Assembly (NCBI GenBank): GCA_016206685.1
Contig: JACQRB010000023.1
Coordinates: forward strand, 1 to 64,000
Direction of reading: 5' to 3'
DNA from: Candidatus Omnitrophota bacterium
Lineage (GTDB): Bacteria > Omnitrophota > Gorgyraeia > Aquiviventales > Aquiviventaceae
Length of the DNA: 64,000 nucleotides
Below, in pieces: positions 15,760 through 23,719 of this stretch. Every line of letters starts with the position of its first letter. Within the stretch, counting starts at the first letter, position 1. The notes under the pieces are model-generated. The model was given only the letters and a program-made list of their open reading frames with translations, did not search any database and was not told the origin of the DNA. Made by a program: the position numbers and the translations under genes.

Positions 15760-17595
15760 TCAACTCGCCTCGATCATCATGTGCAATCGCTCCTTTGTGA
15801 CTGGCCGAAAATACCCTTCGGCGTACGCGCGCGAGCGCTGCTGGCGCTCCTGAAACTGCGCGTCCGGCATCGCCTCGATATCCTGCAATATCGTCCGCAG
15901 CTCCTGCGGCTGCGTCACCGTCCACTTCAACTCGTCCGACCGATTGAACAGCGGATCGGTGTTCAGGAGATGCCCCAACTCCAGATGGATCGCCGGGATC
16001 CCCTGCGAGGCAGCTTCAAAGCCGACCGTCGAGGAAGCGTAGACGACGACATGGGCCCAGGCCAGGTCCGCCGACAACAGCCCGGCGCTGATCTCGAAGA
16101 GGCTCGCCGGCACGCCGGGCAGCCGTCGTAACGCCTCCGCCAATGGAAATTCCGGATGCGGCCGGACCCGAAGCCGATACGGCTGCGGCTGCGCCAGCGC
16201 TTCCTGCAGAAACCGCAGCACCTCTGTGTATTCCTCGAGGCTCGAGGCCAATGCCACCAAGATATTCGTCAGCCGAGACGGCTTCGCCCGCAGGGAAGCC
16301 TGGAGGCTCCCGTTCTGGCGGAGGGCGCAGCCGACTCTCAGCAGGGCCGGCGGGAAACGGCCTTCCCGCTCCAACCACCCTTTGACGATCTCGCCGGTCG
16401 TGAAGACGACATCCGGCAGCGGGGTCACGCGGCATTCCTCCGCCCCGAGCACGAAGTTGGTATGGCTGGGCGTCAGGGCGGCGTTCTGACAGCCGATCAG
16501 GCGCGTCGCCGGCGAGCTGTTCCGCACCCCCAACAACACCGCTTTCTCCAGGGCGCGGTTCTCAAATGGATAGAGCCACCGGCTGACCGGCACGGTGGCG
16601 GCCAAGCGACGAGCGCCCAGGTACCAGCACAGATGCTTGAAGAAACTACTGGAACGGTAGCTGGACCGCATGGCTTGCCGTACGAGTTCGCTCACGTCGA
16701 CGCCGTGGATCTCGGCGGTGATCGCCGGGAGCGGCTCAGCCCAGCGCCGAAGGCTCTGCCAGCCGCAGACCAGCAGATCCCGCAGCCCCAGCGCGGCTTC
16801 GACCGGGACGATCGGCAGCGGCGGGGATAGCCGCCGCAGAGCCAGGATCCCGGTGATCGAGCGCGTCAGAAAGACGGCGAAGAGCATCGCCCGCCGACCG
16901 TCCTGCTCCAGGTGCTCGACCAGCGGGCCGAAATAGGCTTCCCGATAGCCGTCGGGACCGACCGACGATTGCGGAATCGTCGTGGTAATCACGAGACACG
17001 CGCGCCGATCCGAAGCGTCCGGCCGTAAGGGCCTGGCCAACAGCCACGTGATCGTCGTCCGCAGCCACGCCGCGCCGATGGCGGCGGGCATGCGCATCTT
17101 CAGCGCGTGCTTCAGCCGCGATCCGCCACGAACCGACGCCACGACGCGCACGCCGGCTCGCCTGCCCCACGCGACCATCTGGCACGCCAGCAGTCGGCTG
17201 TCCGTCAGCGCAATGAGCGGACGGCCGTCGCCCGAGGCCGCGAGCTTCGTCAGGGCGAGAGCGTTGAACGTCTGACGACACAACGGCGTCGACAGCGGAT
17301 TCTTGGTGGTCAACGGCATCAGCCACCACGCCAGATTCTCCGGTGCATGCGTGGCGTTCAGACGGCCGATCAGCTCGATGTACGCCTCGCGGAACCCCCG
17401 GCCGTAGTCGCGGCCCATCTGCGCGCGCGCCAGCTCCTGCGCCAGCGGCAGAGCGCGCAGCTCCATGGCCAGTTGTTCGCACGCCGGCGACGCCGATAAC
17501 TGCACGAAACGCACCGGGCCGGCGAAGCGAGCCAAGAGACGACGAAGCGCCGCGCGCCGGTCACACAGCATGAGGGTCGGCGCTCCTCGGCTCAT
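15760..17595 (-). CDS. Uncharacterised surface-carbohydrate protein, probably GT-B fold
   Basis: A 611-residue protein I cannot assign to a named family. There is no signal peptide or clear membrane span. The C-terminal part looks like a GT-B donor domain: LTNILVALASSLEEYTEVL, RLRVRPHPEFPL and VVYASSTVGFEAASQGIPAI, a layout seen in TagF-, KpsS- and sialyltransferase-like proteins, where the Arg-Pro-His-Pro segment and the Ser/Thr-rich loop line the nucleotide-sugar site. The N-terminal 150 residues, including TDSRLLACQMVAWGRRAGVR, may form the other Rossmann domain. It lies between two radical-SAM genes and overlaps the upstream one by ATGA (17592-17595). A glycosyl- or glycerophosphotransferase role is inference. 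Confidence 0.75.
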   Translation of the reverse strand: MSRGAPTLMLCDRRAALRRLLARFAGPVRFVQLSASPACEQLAMELRALPLAQELARAQMGRDYGRGFREAYIELIGRLNATHAPENLAWWLMPLTTKNPLSTPLCRQTFNALALTKLAASGDGRPLIALTDSRLLACQMVAWGRRAGVRVVASVRGGSRLKHALKMRMPAAIGAAWLRTTITWLLARPLRPDASDRRACLVITTTIPQSSVGPDGYREAYFGPLVEHLEQDGRRAMLFAVFLTRSITGILALRRLSPPLPIVPVEAALGLRDLLVCGWQSLRRWAEPLPAITAEIHGVDVSELVRQAMRSSYRSSSFFKHLCWYLGARRLAATVPVSRWLYPFENRALEKAVLLGVRNSSPATRLIGCQNAALTPSHTNFVLGAEECRVTPLPDVVFTTGEIVKGWLEREGRFPPALLRVGCALRQNGSLQASLRAKPSRLTNILVALASSLEEYTEVLRFLQEALAQPQPYRLRVRPHPEFPLAEALRRLPGVPASLFEISAGLLSADLAWAHVVVYASSTVGFEAASQGIPAIHLELGHLLNTDPLFNRSDELKWTVTQPQELRTILQDIEAMPDAQFQERQQRSRAYAEGYFRPVTKERLHMMIEAS

Positions 17596-18758
17596 GCCGC
17601 TTTGCCGCCGCCGATCGCCGCCCGCAGCTTCAGTTCGGGACTGACGGCATCGGCGTATCGCCCCTTCAATTGCGACGATTCGATCGGCTTGTCATCGATC
17701 AAGTTGTACAGGTCGGTGTTGGACAGTTTCACGGCTTCTTCCGGAGGCAGGTTGTGCCGGTTTGTGTAGATCAAGGCGTCGGCGTGCGGCAGGAGCTGAT
17801 CGCACTGGTTGCAGTAGGGAAACAGGTGGAATTTCCCCTCCTGGTGCGCCAACCGCAGCAAGCGGTATTTCGGATGGTTCAGGATCTCCAGCACGGGACG
17901 TTCAAAAGCGTTGCCCAACACGATCTGGTTGTTGTAGTCGTAGCAGCACGGGATCACCTCACCGTTCCACTGAATCTGCAGCGGACCGTTGGCTGGTCGG
18001 CCGCAGCTTTTCTTCAGGCCCACATCCTCCAGGCGTTCCCGGTAGTCGCGCCCGTCCCCGAAGTTGTGCGGTTTCCAGATCTCAATGGCATCGGCGCGCG
18101 GCTCCCAAAATTCCTTGAACGCCTGGGTGTCACCCTCGTTCTCCGGCAACACGAGGTAGCTAATTTGCAGCTTGGGCGTCTTCGATCCCAGGCGCTGCCG
18201 CTGCTCCAAGAACGTGAGGAGGTTGTTCATGGAGACGTCAAACTTCAGATGCACCATCACCCGCTCGTAGGTTTCCGGGCGCATGCCGAGGAAGCTGGCG
18301 CGCAGCTCATCCAGCCCCGCCCGGATCAGTCCGATCGACCGCTCCTTCGTCAGGAGCGAGATGTTGGAGATGATGTACGTGCGGAGGCCCCGCTGCTTGG
18401 CGTAGGCGATCTTGCGCTCAAGCGTCCGATCAATCAGCGGTTCCCCGAAGCCGGTCAGCACGATCTGTTTGGCGCCCAACGCGGCCACTTCATCGATGCT
18501 CTTCTGATACGGCGCCAGCTCCATGATGCCGTGGGGCCGCCCGTGCTTGTGGAGATCCCGGGGACACATGATGCAGGCCGCATTACAGCGATCGGTCACC
18601 TCGTAGCGTACTTCGGGATGCGACAGGCGGATGACGGGAGCATCGTGGGCCGTCTGGGCCAGGAGCGCATCCCGGTCTTCCCCCTTGAAATCCACGCTGC
18701 CGTCCGCAAATAAATGCTCGTCGCGATAATCGTGGCACGTCTTACCGCACGCACGCAT
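17592..18758 (-). CDS. Radical SAM / SPASM domain enzyme
   Basis: A 388-residue radical-SAM protein with the cluster motif CNAACIMC (about 58-65) and VLTGFGEPLID in place of the usual GGE motif. The C-terminal SPASM region has KSCGRPANGP, VIPCCYDYNNQIVLGN and FPYCNQCDQL, enough cysteines for an auxiliary iron-sulfur cluster. The start ATG 18758 is well supported by AGGAGGAAGGG eight bases upstream (18762-18772), one of the strongest ribosome binding sites in the window. It begins inside the last 17 bases of the pyruvate kinase-like gene. The substrate is unknown; its neighbours are glycan genes. Confidence 0.88.
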   Translation of the reverse strand: MRACGKTCHDYRDEHLFADGSVDFKGEDRDALLAQTAHDAPVIRLSHPEVRYEVTDRCNAACIMCPRDLHKHGRPHGIMELAPYQKSIDEVAALGAKQIVLTGFGEPLIDRTLERKIAYAKQRGLRTYIISNISLLTKERSIGLIRAGLDELRASFLGMRPETYERVMVHLKFDVSMNNLLTFLEQRQRLGSKTPKLQISYLVLPENEGDTQAFKEFWEPRADAIEIWKPHNFGDGRDYRERLEDVGLKKSCGRPANGPLQIQWNGEVIPCCYDYNNQIVLGNAFERPVLEILNHPKYRLLRLAHQEGKFHLFPYCNQCDQLLPHADALIYTNRHNLPPEEAVKLSNTDLYNLIDDKPIESSQLKGRYADAVSPELKLRAAIGGGKAA

Positions 18759-20211
18759 GCACCCTTCCTCCTGCTCTGATCGAACGGCGTCGCGTCCACT
18801 GAAGGCTCTCCCGCAAGTCAGCCACGCGATGCGTCTGAACCGCGTTGAACCGATTCCCCGATTTAGGATAGCTCAGGGCCGTGACCAGGATGAGATCTTC
18901 GTCCGTCAGGTGACCCGCCTGCCACAGGCGCTCCAGACAGGCGGCGATATGGTCGGTGCTGGTCCGCGAGAACGGGATGTTGAGGTAGATGCCGTGCGTA
19001 CCGGGCAACAGATTGAACGTCCTGGCGTTGGCGACATCGTTGCTGACCGCCAGAATCGGCTGGCGAGGTCGCTGGCTGGCCACGAGGCGCGCCGCGTACC
19101 CGGAAATGGTGATGCTCACGATCTTGGTGATCGGCAGCCGCCGGCACAGCAAGGCCACCGCTTCTCCCATGGCGGATGGAATCCCCCGCGGGGAGACGCG
19201 CATCGCGCGGTCGGCCTCTCCCTGCAGATGCTCCCAGACCGCGTCTACGACCTTGCGCATCGTGGCGACCGCTTCCACCGGAAACCTCCCGACAGCCGTC
19301 TCGGCCGACAACATCAGGGCCGACGCGCCATCCAGGACGGCATTGGAGATGTCGCTGATCTCCGCCTTCGTGGGGTGGGCATGGGCGATCATGGAATGCA
19401 GCATTTCGGTGGCGACAATGGCCGGGCAATTGGCGTCCCTCGCCACCGCCAGAATCCGTTTTTGCGCCATGGCGATCCGTTCTGGAACGGTTTCCGCCGC
19501 CAGATCACCTCGATCGATCATCAAGGCATCGGCGACCTGGGCGATTGCCCGCAGCCGTTCCACCGCCTGCGGGCGCTCGATCTTGGCGATCAGGCGGGGG
19601 CCGCGGACGCCGATCAGTTGGCGCACCGTCTGCAGATGCTGCGCCGTCTCCACGAAGCTCACCCCGACAAAATCCAACCCCTCGGCACGGGCAAACTCAA
19701 GCAGATGGCGATCGGAATCCGTCACGATCGCGTCGCGAAGGACGACCGCAGGGGCATTGAGCCCCTTCGCGCTGCGCAACACGCCGGCCGTATCTGCACG
19801 ACAGCGAATGTCCCTGCCCCGCACCGCCGTCACGGTCAGGCGGAACTGCCCATCGTCCCCCAGGATGGTATCGCCCCTCGACAGATCCTGGTGGAGCAAC
19901 ACCGATCCGAGGGGAATCTTGCAACGGTCGATCGAGCGCGCGTCCGTCGTGAAGATCAGCTCATCCCCGCGCGCAAACGCCCGGTGTCGCTTCAACCTCC
20001 CCATGCGAATCTTCCGTCCCGGGATGTCCAAGAGAATCGGGGCCTGGGGCGCCACCGATCGCAGTGTCGCGACCGCCTGGCGATGCCACGCCAGATCGGC
20101 GTGTGCTCCGTTGAGCCGCGCCACATCCATACCCGCCTGCGCCATCGCCCGCACCATGTGCGGTGTACAGGTCTTGGGCCCGATCGTCGCCACGATCTTG
20201 ATCTGTCTCAT
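18742..20211 (-). CDS. pyk: Pyruvate kinase family protein, divergent, potassium-independent type
   Basis: A 489-residue pyruvate kinase homologue covering the A, B and C domains. The active-site segment RLIAKIERPQAV (206-217) keeps the catalytic Lys210 and the metal ligand Glu212; DRGDLAAE (233-240) and the PTKAEISDISNAVLDGASAL stretch are typical. It differs at the potassium site: the usual N-F-S-H is NGAH (34-37), and the usual DTKGPEIRTG reads DIPGRKIRMG (62-71). Lys67 stands where potassium-dependent enzymes have Glu117 (rabbit numbering); Lys there marks potassium-independent enzymes. It is linked by ATGA to ATP sulfurylase (20208-20211). It may supply ATP or pyruvate locally or have another role. 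Confidence 0.87.
   Translation of the reverse strand: MRQIKIVATIGPKTCTPHMVRAMAQAGMDVARLNGAHADLAWHRQAVATLRSVAPQAPILLDIPGRKIRMGRLKRHRAFARGDELIFTTDARSIDRCKIPLGSVLLHQDLSRGDTILGDDGQFRLTVTAVRGRDIRCRADTAGVLRSAKGLNAPAVVLRDAIVTDSDRHLLEFARAEGLDFVGVSFVETAQHLQTVRQLIGVRGPRLIAKIERPQAVERLRAIAQVADALMIDRGDLAAETVPERIAMAQKRILAVARDANCPAIVATEMLHSMIAHAHPTKAEISDISNAVLDGASALMLSAETAVGRFPVEAVATMRKVVDAVWEHLQGEADRAMRVSPRGIPSAMGEAVALLCRRLPITKIVSITISGYAARLVASQRPRQPILAVSNDVANARTFNLLPGTHGIYLNIPFSRTSTDHIAACLERLWQAGHLTDEDLILVTALSYPKSGNRFNAVQTHRVADLRESLQWTRRRSIRAGGRVHACVR
18762..18772 (-). promoter_or_regulatory. Strong Shine-Dalgarno sequence for the radical-SAM gene starting at 18758
   Basis: Read on the minus strand this is AGGAGGAAGGG, followed by TGC and the ATG. 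It lies within the end of the pyruvate kinase-like gene and fixes the start of the downstream gene. Most other junctions in the operon rely on ATGA coupling and lack such a site. Confidence 0.7.
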
Positions 20212-21290
20212 TCCTCGTCGTCCTCGATGAAGAGCGGCTTCCCCGCGAGACTCGCAATCACTTCCGGACGGATGAGCTCAGGCGCTGCGCGGCCCTGTCC
20301 GGCCAGGCTCGCCCGGATGCCGCTGCCGCTGATTTCCCGGATGGCGTCGGGAGCGCGGTGCACATGGGGGCAGCTTTTCTCCGTCACGACTTCGCCGCAC
20401 CGGCTGCAGTAAAACGGGCCGTGGCAGCGCAGGATCTCAATTCCCAGCGTCCCATTCAGCTGTTCGACCAAGGCGTGCGCCTCGTATTTGCCGTAGTACC
20501 GGCCGACCCCGGCATGATCCCGCCCGATGACAAAGTGCGTGCAGCCGTAATTCCGCCGAATGATGGCGTGGAAGATGGCCTCGCGCGGGCCCGCATAGCG
20601 CATGGACGTTGAGAGCACCCCCAAGAGCACCCGGTCGGCCGGCAGAAACTCCTCGATGAAGGCGCGGTAGGCCGTCAAGATCGCCAGCGGCTGATAGTCG
20701 CCTCGCCGCTTCCATCCCACCAGGGGCTGGATGAAGAGGCCGTCCGCCAGGGTGAGCGCCAGACGTTGCAAATATTCGTGGGCGCGATGCGGGATATTGC
20801 GGGTTTGGAACCCGACGATGGTCCGCCACCCTTGGCGCTGAAAGTACGCACGCGTTTGTTCGGGCGTGAGATCGAAGGGGGAGAAGTCAAACGTGATGCG
20901 CCGAGTCAACCGAACCGGCCCACCGAGAAAGCAGTTCCCCATCCGATAGAAGAACGCCACCCCCGGATGGTTGGCATCGGACGTTCCGAACACCTGCCGG
21001 GCGACGGACGGCTTGTCGCAGGTATAGCGGCTGTCCACGCCTATCTCCCCGACGACGTGTCCCTGGAAGCGCAGCGTGAGGCGGGACGCTCCTCGGAGGC
21101 GCGCGACGTGCTCAGCCGTCACGTCCAGCACGACCGGCAACGGAAACACCGCGCCGTCCGGCAGCCGCATGTGCTGCACGACGCTGTTGAATTCCCGCTC
21201 GGTCATGAATCCTGTCAGCGGGGCAAACACCCCGAGCGCCAATTTCTCGAGGTCCAGATACTGTCGTGTCGTCAGGATCAATTCGCTCAT
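20208..21290 (-). CDS. sat: ATP sulfurylase (sulfate adenylyltransferase)
   Basis: A 360-residue Sat-type ATP sulfurylase, which makes APS and pyrophosphate from ATP and sulfate. The ATP/sulfate motif is QTRNIPHRAHEYLQ (162-175; an Ile replaces the more usual Pro), and GRDHAGVG (256-263) is the second signature. The C-terminal cysteines in CHGPFYCSRCGEVVTEKSCP match the zinc-binding insert of many bacterial homologues. The first 40 residues (LGVFAPLTGFM) are the family start. It overlaps the APS kinase gene by ATGA (21287-21290) and runs into the pyruvate kinase gene by ATGA, so the pair should provide PAPS. No dissimilatory sulfur genes are nearby, which favours a sulfation role. Confidence 0.95.
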   Translation of the reverse strand: MSELILTTRQYLDLEKLALGVFAPLTGFMTEREFNSVVQHMRLPDGAVFPLPVVLDVTAEHVARLRGASRLTLRFQGHVVGEIGVDSRYTCDKPSVARQVFGTSDANHPGVAFFYRMGNCFLGGPVRLTRRITFDFSPFDLTPEQTRAYFQRQGWRTIVGFQTRNIPHRAHEYLQRLALTLADGLFIQPLVGWKRRGDYQPLAILTAYRAFIEEFLPADRVLLGVLSTSMRYAGPREAIFHAIIRRNYGCTHFVIGRDHAGVGRYYGKYEAHALVEQLNGTLGIEILRCHGPFYCSRCGEVVTEKSCPHVHRAPDAIREISGSGIRASLAGQGRAAPELIRPEVIASLAGKPLFIEDDEE

Positions 21291-21814
21291 GGGCAGACGG
21301 GTTTCAGGAGCTGGGCAAGGCGCGGAACGGCCTCCACGACGTCCCGTGCTAACACCTCGGGGGCCGGCGCGTGATCGGCGTCCACCACCAGATCCGGTGC
21401 GGTCGGCTCATGCCACGGGATGTCCAGCCCGACGACGTGTCGGACCGTCCCGTCGGCGGCGTAGAGCCCCTTGCTGTCACGCCGCTGTACCAGGGCGCGG
21501 GACGCCTTGAGATAAATCTCCACATACCCCCGCAGATGCTGCCGGTTCCAGGTCAGGAGCTCCGGATGCGCATAGAGCGCGGCCACCAGCACGACCAGGC
21601 CTTGTTCCGCCAACAGACGGGCCAGGCGCTGCACCCGTTTGATCTGCGTCATCCGCTCCGCCTCGCTATACCCGAGATCGTTCCCATACGCCTCCCGAAT
21701 ATGATCCCCATCTAACAGGATCAGCTCTGGGAGCTGCGGCTTCAAGAGATGATACAGAGCGCGGCAGAGCGTGGTTTTTCCGGCTCCAGACAGTCCCGTC
21801 ACCCACATGACCAT
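21287..21814 (-). CDS. cysC: Adenylylsulfate (APS) kinase
   Basis: A 175-residue APS kinase, which phosphorylates APS to PAPS, the donor for sulfotransferases and for sulfite formation. It has Walker A GLSGAGKTT (7-15), LLDGDHIREAYGNDLGYS (the DGD and substrate-binding segment) and RDSKGLYA, the conserved loop near the APS site. The usual F-I-S-P motif of the family reads LVAALYAHPE, a small divergence. It starts five bases after the sulfatase-like gene and overlaps ATP sulfurylase by ATGA. I find no PAPS reductase or typical sulfotransferase in the window, so the consumer of PAPS lies elsewhere or is unrecognised. Confidence 0.95.
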   Translation of the reverse strand: MVMWVTGLSGAGKTTLCRALYHLLKPQLPELILLDGDHIREAYGNDLGYSEAERMTQIKRVQRLARLLAEQGLVVLVAALYAHPELLTWNRQHLRGYVEIYLKASRALVQRRDSKGLYAADGTVRHVVGLDIPWHEPTAPDLVVDADHAPAPEVLARDVVEAVPRLAQLLKPVCP

Positions 21815-21819
21815 GTGCG

Positions 21820-23679
21820 TTAGTGTCCCGAGGCTCCGGCCGGCCGGCGCACGTCAGCCCCTGCTGCCGGTGCCCCTGCGCGAGACAGCAGACGGCCCCG
21901 TTCCCTGCCCAGGCCGTTCTGGTGTCGCGACGGCATCGTGGAGGCGATGACCGACCGCGCGTCGAAGTAGCGTGGCGCGCGATCTATGCGGGCGGCCCGG
22001 TCTCGAAAATCCACCACGACCTCCGGCTCCCCCGAGGCAAGGTTCTCCGCATAGTCTTCTTTCCCCGTCTCCGGGTTGCGCCGGTAGAGATATTCGCCGA
22101 GGCGTTCCTGCCGCAGCACGTCTCCGCTGACGGGATCCATGCGGCATGTGTAGACGTAGCACCAGGTCGCGGTCCTGAGGGCAATTTCATAGACCCCGCC
22201 GTAGAGCGACTCGCTGACGGCGGCCTGGCGCGGCTCGCGCAGGCGAAGAAGGTCCTGTCCCATGGCATGCGGGGGAACGTCGAGCCCGGTTAATTGAACG
22301 ATGGTCGGATACAGATCGACGCCGGGTTCCACCAGATCCGCGACCAACCGGTCAGGAGTGGTCGGACCCCGAATGAGCAACGGAATGTGGACGCGACCCG
22401 TCGTCAGCAGCGGAATATCTTTGGTGAGCTCATCCCCATGATCGCTCAACAGGAAGACCGTCGTCTGCTCGGCCAAGCCGCTGGTCTCCAGATAGTCGAA
22501 GAGGCGCCCCAGGCACAGGTCCGTCTGCCGGATCTTGGCGACCTTGAGGGTGTCCAGATCCTTCAGCAGCTCCCGAGGCTGTCGGTCGCGTTTCCATGCA
22601 AGATAGACTTCCTCGGAAGACGCCCACCGAAACGGCGACGTGTTGACATCCGCATAGTAGGACGATTGCCCGAACGGCGGATGACATTCGAAGAGGTGGA
22701 GGTAGCACGCCCACGGCTCATCGCGGTGGGCCTCCATGAACTCGATGCCCGCGTTGGTTACCAGATGGTTCAGCGGCTGCTGGTCACCAACCGTAAACAG
22801 GAACCGATCAAATCCCCGATGAAAACCATAGGCCGGTTGAAACCGCGTCGCCGTGGAGTAGCACAACGTCCGGTAGCCGGCCTGCTGCAAGAGCTCCGGC
22901 CACGTCGGCACCGTCCTGGGCACCGACCGCTGGTACCACGAGGGATTGTAGTTGCCGTGTTGGATGGCATAGAGCCCGGTGAGCATGGACGTGCTGGAGG
23001 GCAGCGTCCATTCGCCCTGCGCAAAGGCGTTGGTGAAGCGCGTGCCTGCCCGGAAGAACCGGTCAATATGGGGAGTGAGACTTCCTGCCGGGGAATCCTG
23101 GTAACACCCCAGATCGTTCGGGGTCAACGAATCGACGATCAGCACCAGGATATTATTCGAGGGCCGCGCCGGCGGCCGGCCGGCCAGCGGACTGGCGGCC
23201 CACACGCGTCCGCCCCCCTCATAACACAGACTCATCGTCAAGACCCCCGGCCCCGACGAAGCGAGGCGGAGATTGGTCCATCTCCCCGCGGGCAATGTCC
23301 CGTGCAGCTCACCGACCCTCTGACCGTTCACCATGACCGAAAGGTTTCTGACCGTGCCCTGCCCCGACGCCGGTGCCACGGCGAGGACCAGATACGCCGG
23401 AACGCCTTCAAACGGGCCCGCCTCAAAGGAGTGGTGGCTGTGACACGCCAGGGCCACCCGCGTCTCGCCCCCCACCGTCACACACCTGAGTTGACCGGCA
23501 CCGACGGCGTGAAAGGCGTGCCGACAGCCCTCCACCGGCAGGGGACCCCCTCGCCAATTTTGCGGCCAGTGCCGCCACCCCCGCCCCCGCTGGAACCACA
23601 TCAGGGTCTGGCGATAGGCCTCGACCCATCCAGGGGGAAGCAGGTACGTGGTGGCGAGTGTCCGCAGGCGATTCGTCAT
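21820..23679 (-). CDS. Sulfatase-family (alkaline phosphatase superfamily) enzyme with Thr at the nucleophile position
   Basis: About 619 residues from ATG 23679. After a 170-residue N-terminal beta-rich region it has LVLIVDSLTPNDLGCY (metal-binding Asp), EWTLPSSTSMLTGLY and LSDHGDEL (metal site). Sulfatases have Cys or Ser in C-x-P-S-R, which is turned into formylglycine; here the residue is Thr (about 225) and the Arg is also replaced, as in some phosphoethanolamine- and phosphoglycerol-transferase-like members. It may thus be a sulfatase-like hydrolase or a phosphotransferase. ATG 23679 is preferred over a frame extending to 23748 that overlaps the upstream gene. A TATAAT-like promoter lies just upstream. 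Neighbours are the PAPS genes. Confidence 0.82.
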   Translation of the reverse strand: MTNRLRTLATTYLLPPGWVEAYRQTLMWFQRGRGWRHWPQNWRGGPLPVEGCRHAFHAVGAGQLRCVTVGGETRVALACHSHHSFEAGPFEGVPAYLVLAVAPASGQGTVRNLSVMVNGQRVGELHGTLPAGRWTNLRLASSGPGVLTMSLCYEGGGRVWAASPLAGRPPARPSNNILVLIVDSLTPNDLGCYQDSPAGSLTPHIDRFFRAGTRFTNAFAQGEWTLPSSTSMLTGLYAIQHGNYNPSWYQRSVPRTVPTWPELLQQAGYRTLCYSTATRFQPAYGFHRGFDRFLFTVGDQQPLNHLVTNAGIEFMEAHRDEPWACYLHLFECHPPFGQSSYYADVNTSPFRWASSEEVYLAWKRDRQPRELLKDLDTLKVAKIRQTDLCLGRLFDYLETSGLAEQTTVFLLSDHGDELTKDIPLLTTGRVHIPLLIRGPTTPDRLVADLVEPGVDLYPTIVQLTGLDVPPHAMGQDLLRLREPRQAAVSESLYGGVYEIALRTATWCYVYTCRMDPVSGDVLRQERLGEYLYRRNPETGKEDYAENLASGEPEVVVDFRDRAARIDRAPRYFDARSVIASTMPSRHQNGLGRERGRLLSRAGAPAAGADVRRPAGASGH

Positions 23680-23691
23680 TGGTCTCAACTG

Positions 23692-23700
23692 ATTATAGCA
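23692..23700 (-). promoter_or_regulatory. Possible extended -10 promoter element before the sulfatase-like gene
   Basis: On the minus strand the sequence is TGCTATAAT, an exact extended -10 (TGN-TATAAT), in one of the few non-coding gaps (23680-23719). The matching -35 region (about AAGAAC, 17 bases upstream) is poor. The start codon is only 13 bases downstream of the hexamer, so the transcript would be almost leaderless. It could give internal transcription of the sulfation and glycosyltransferase genes downstream. Confidence 0.35.
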
Positions 23701-23719
23701 TCCCGTCGAGGGCGGTTCT

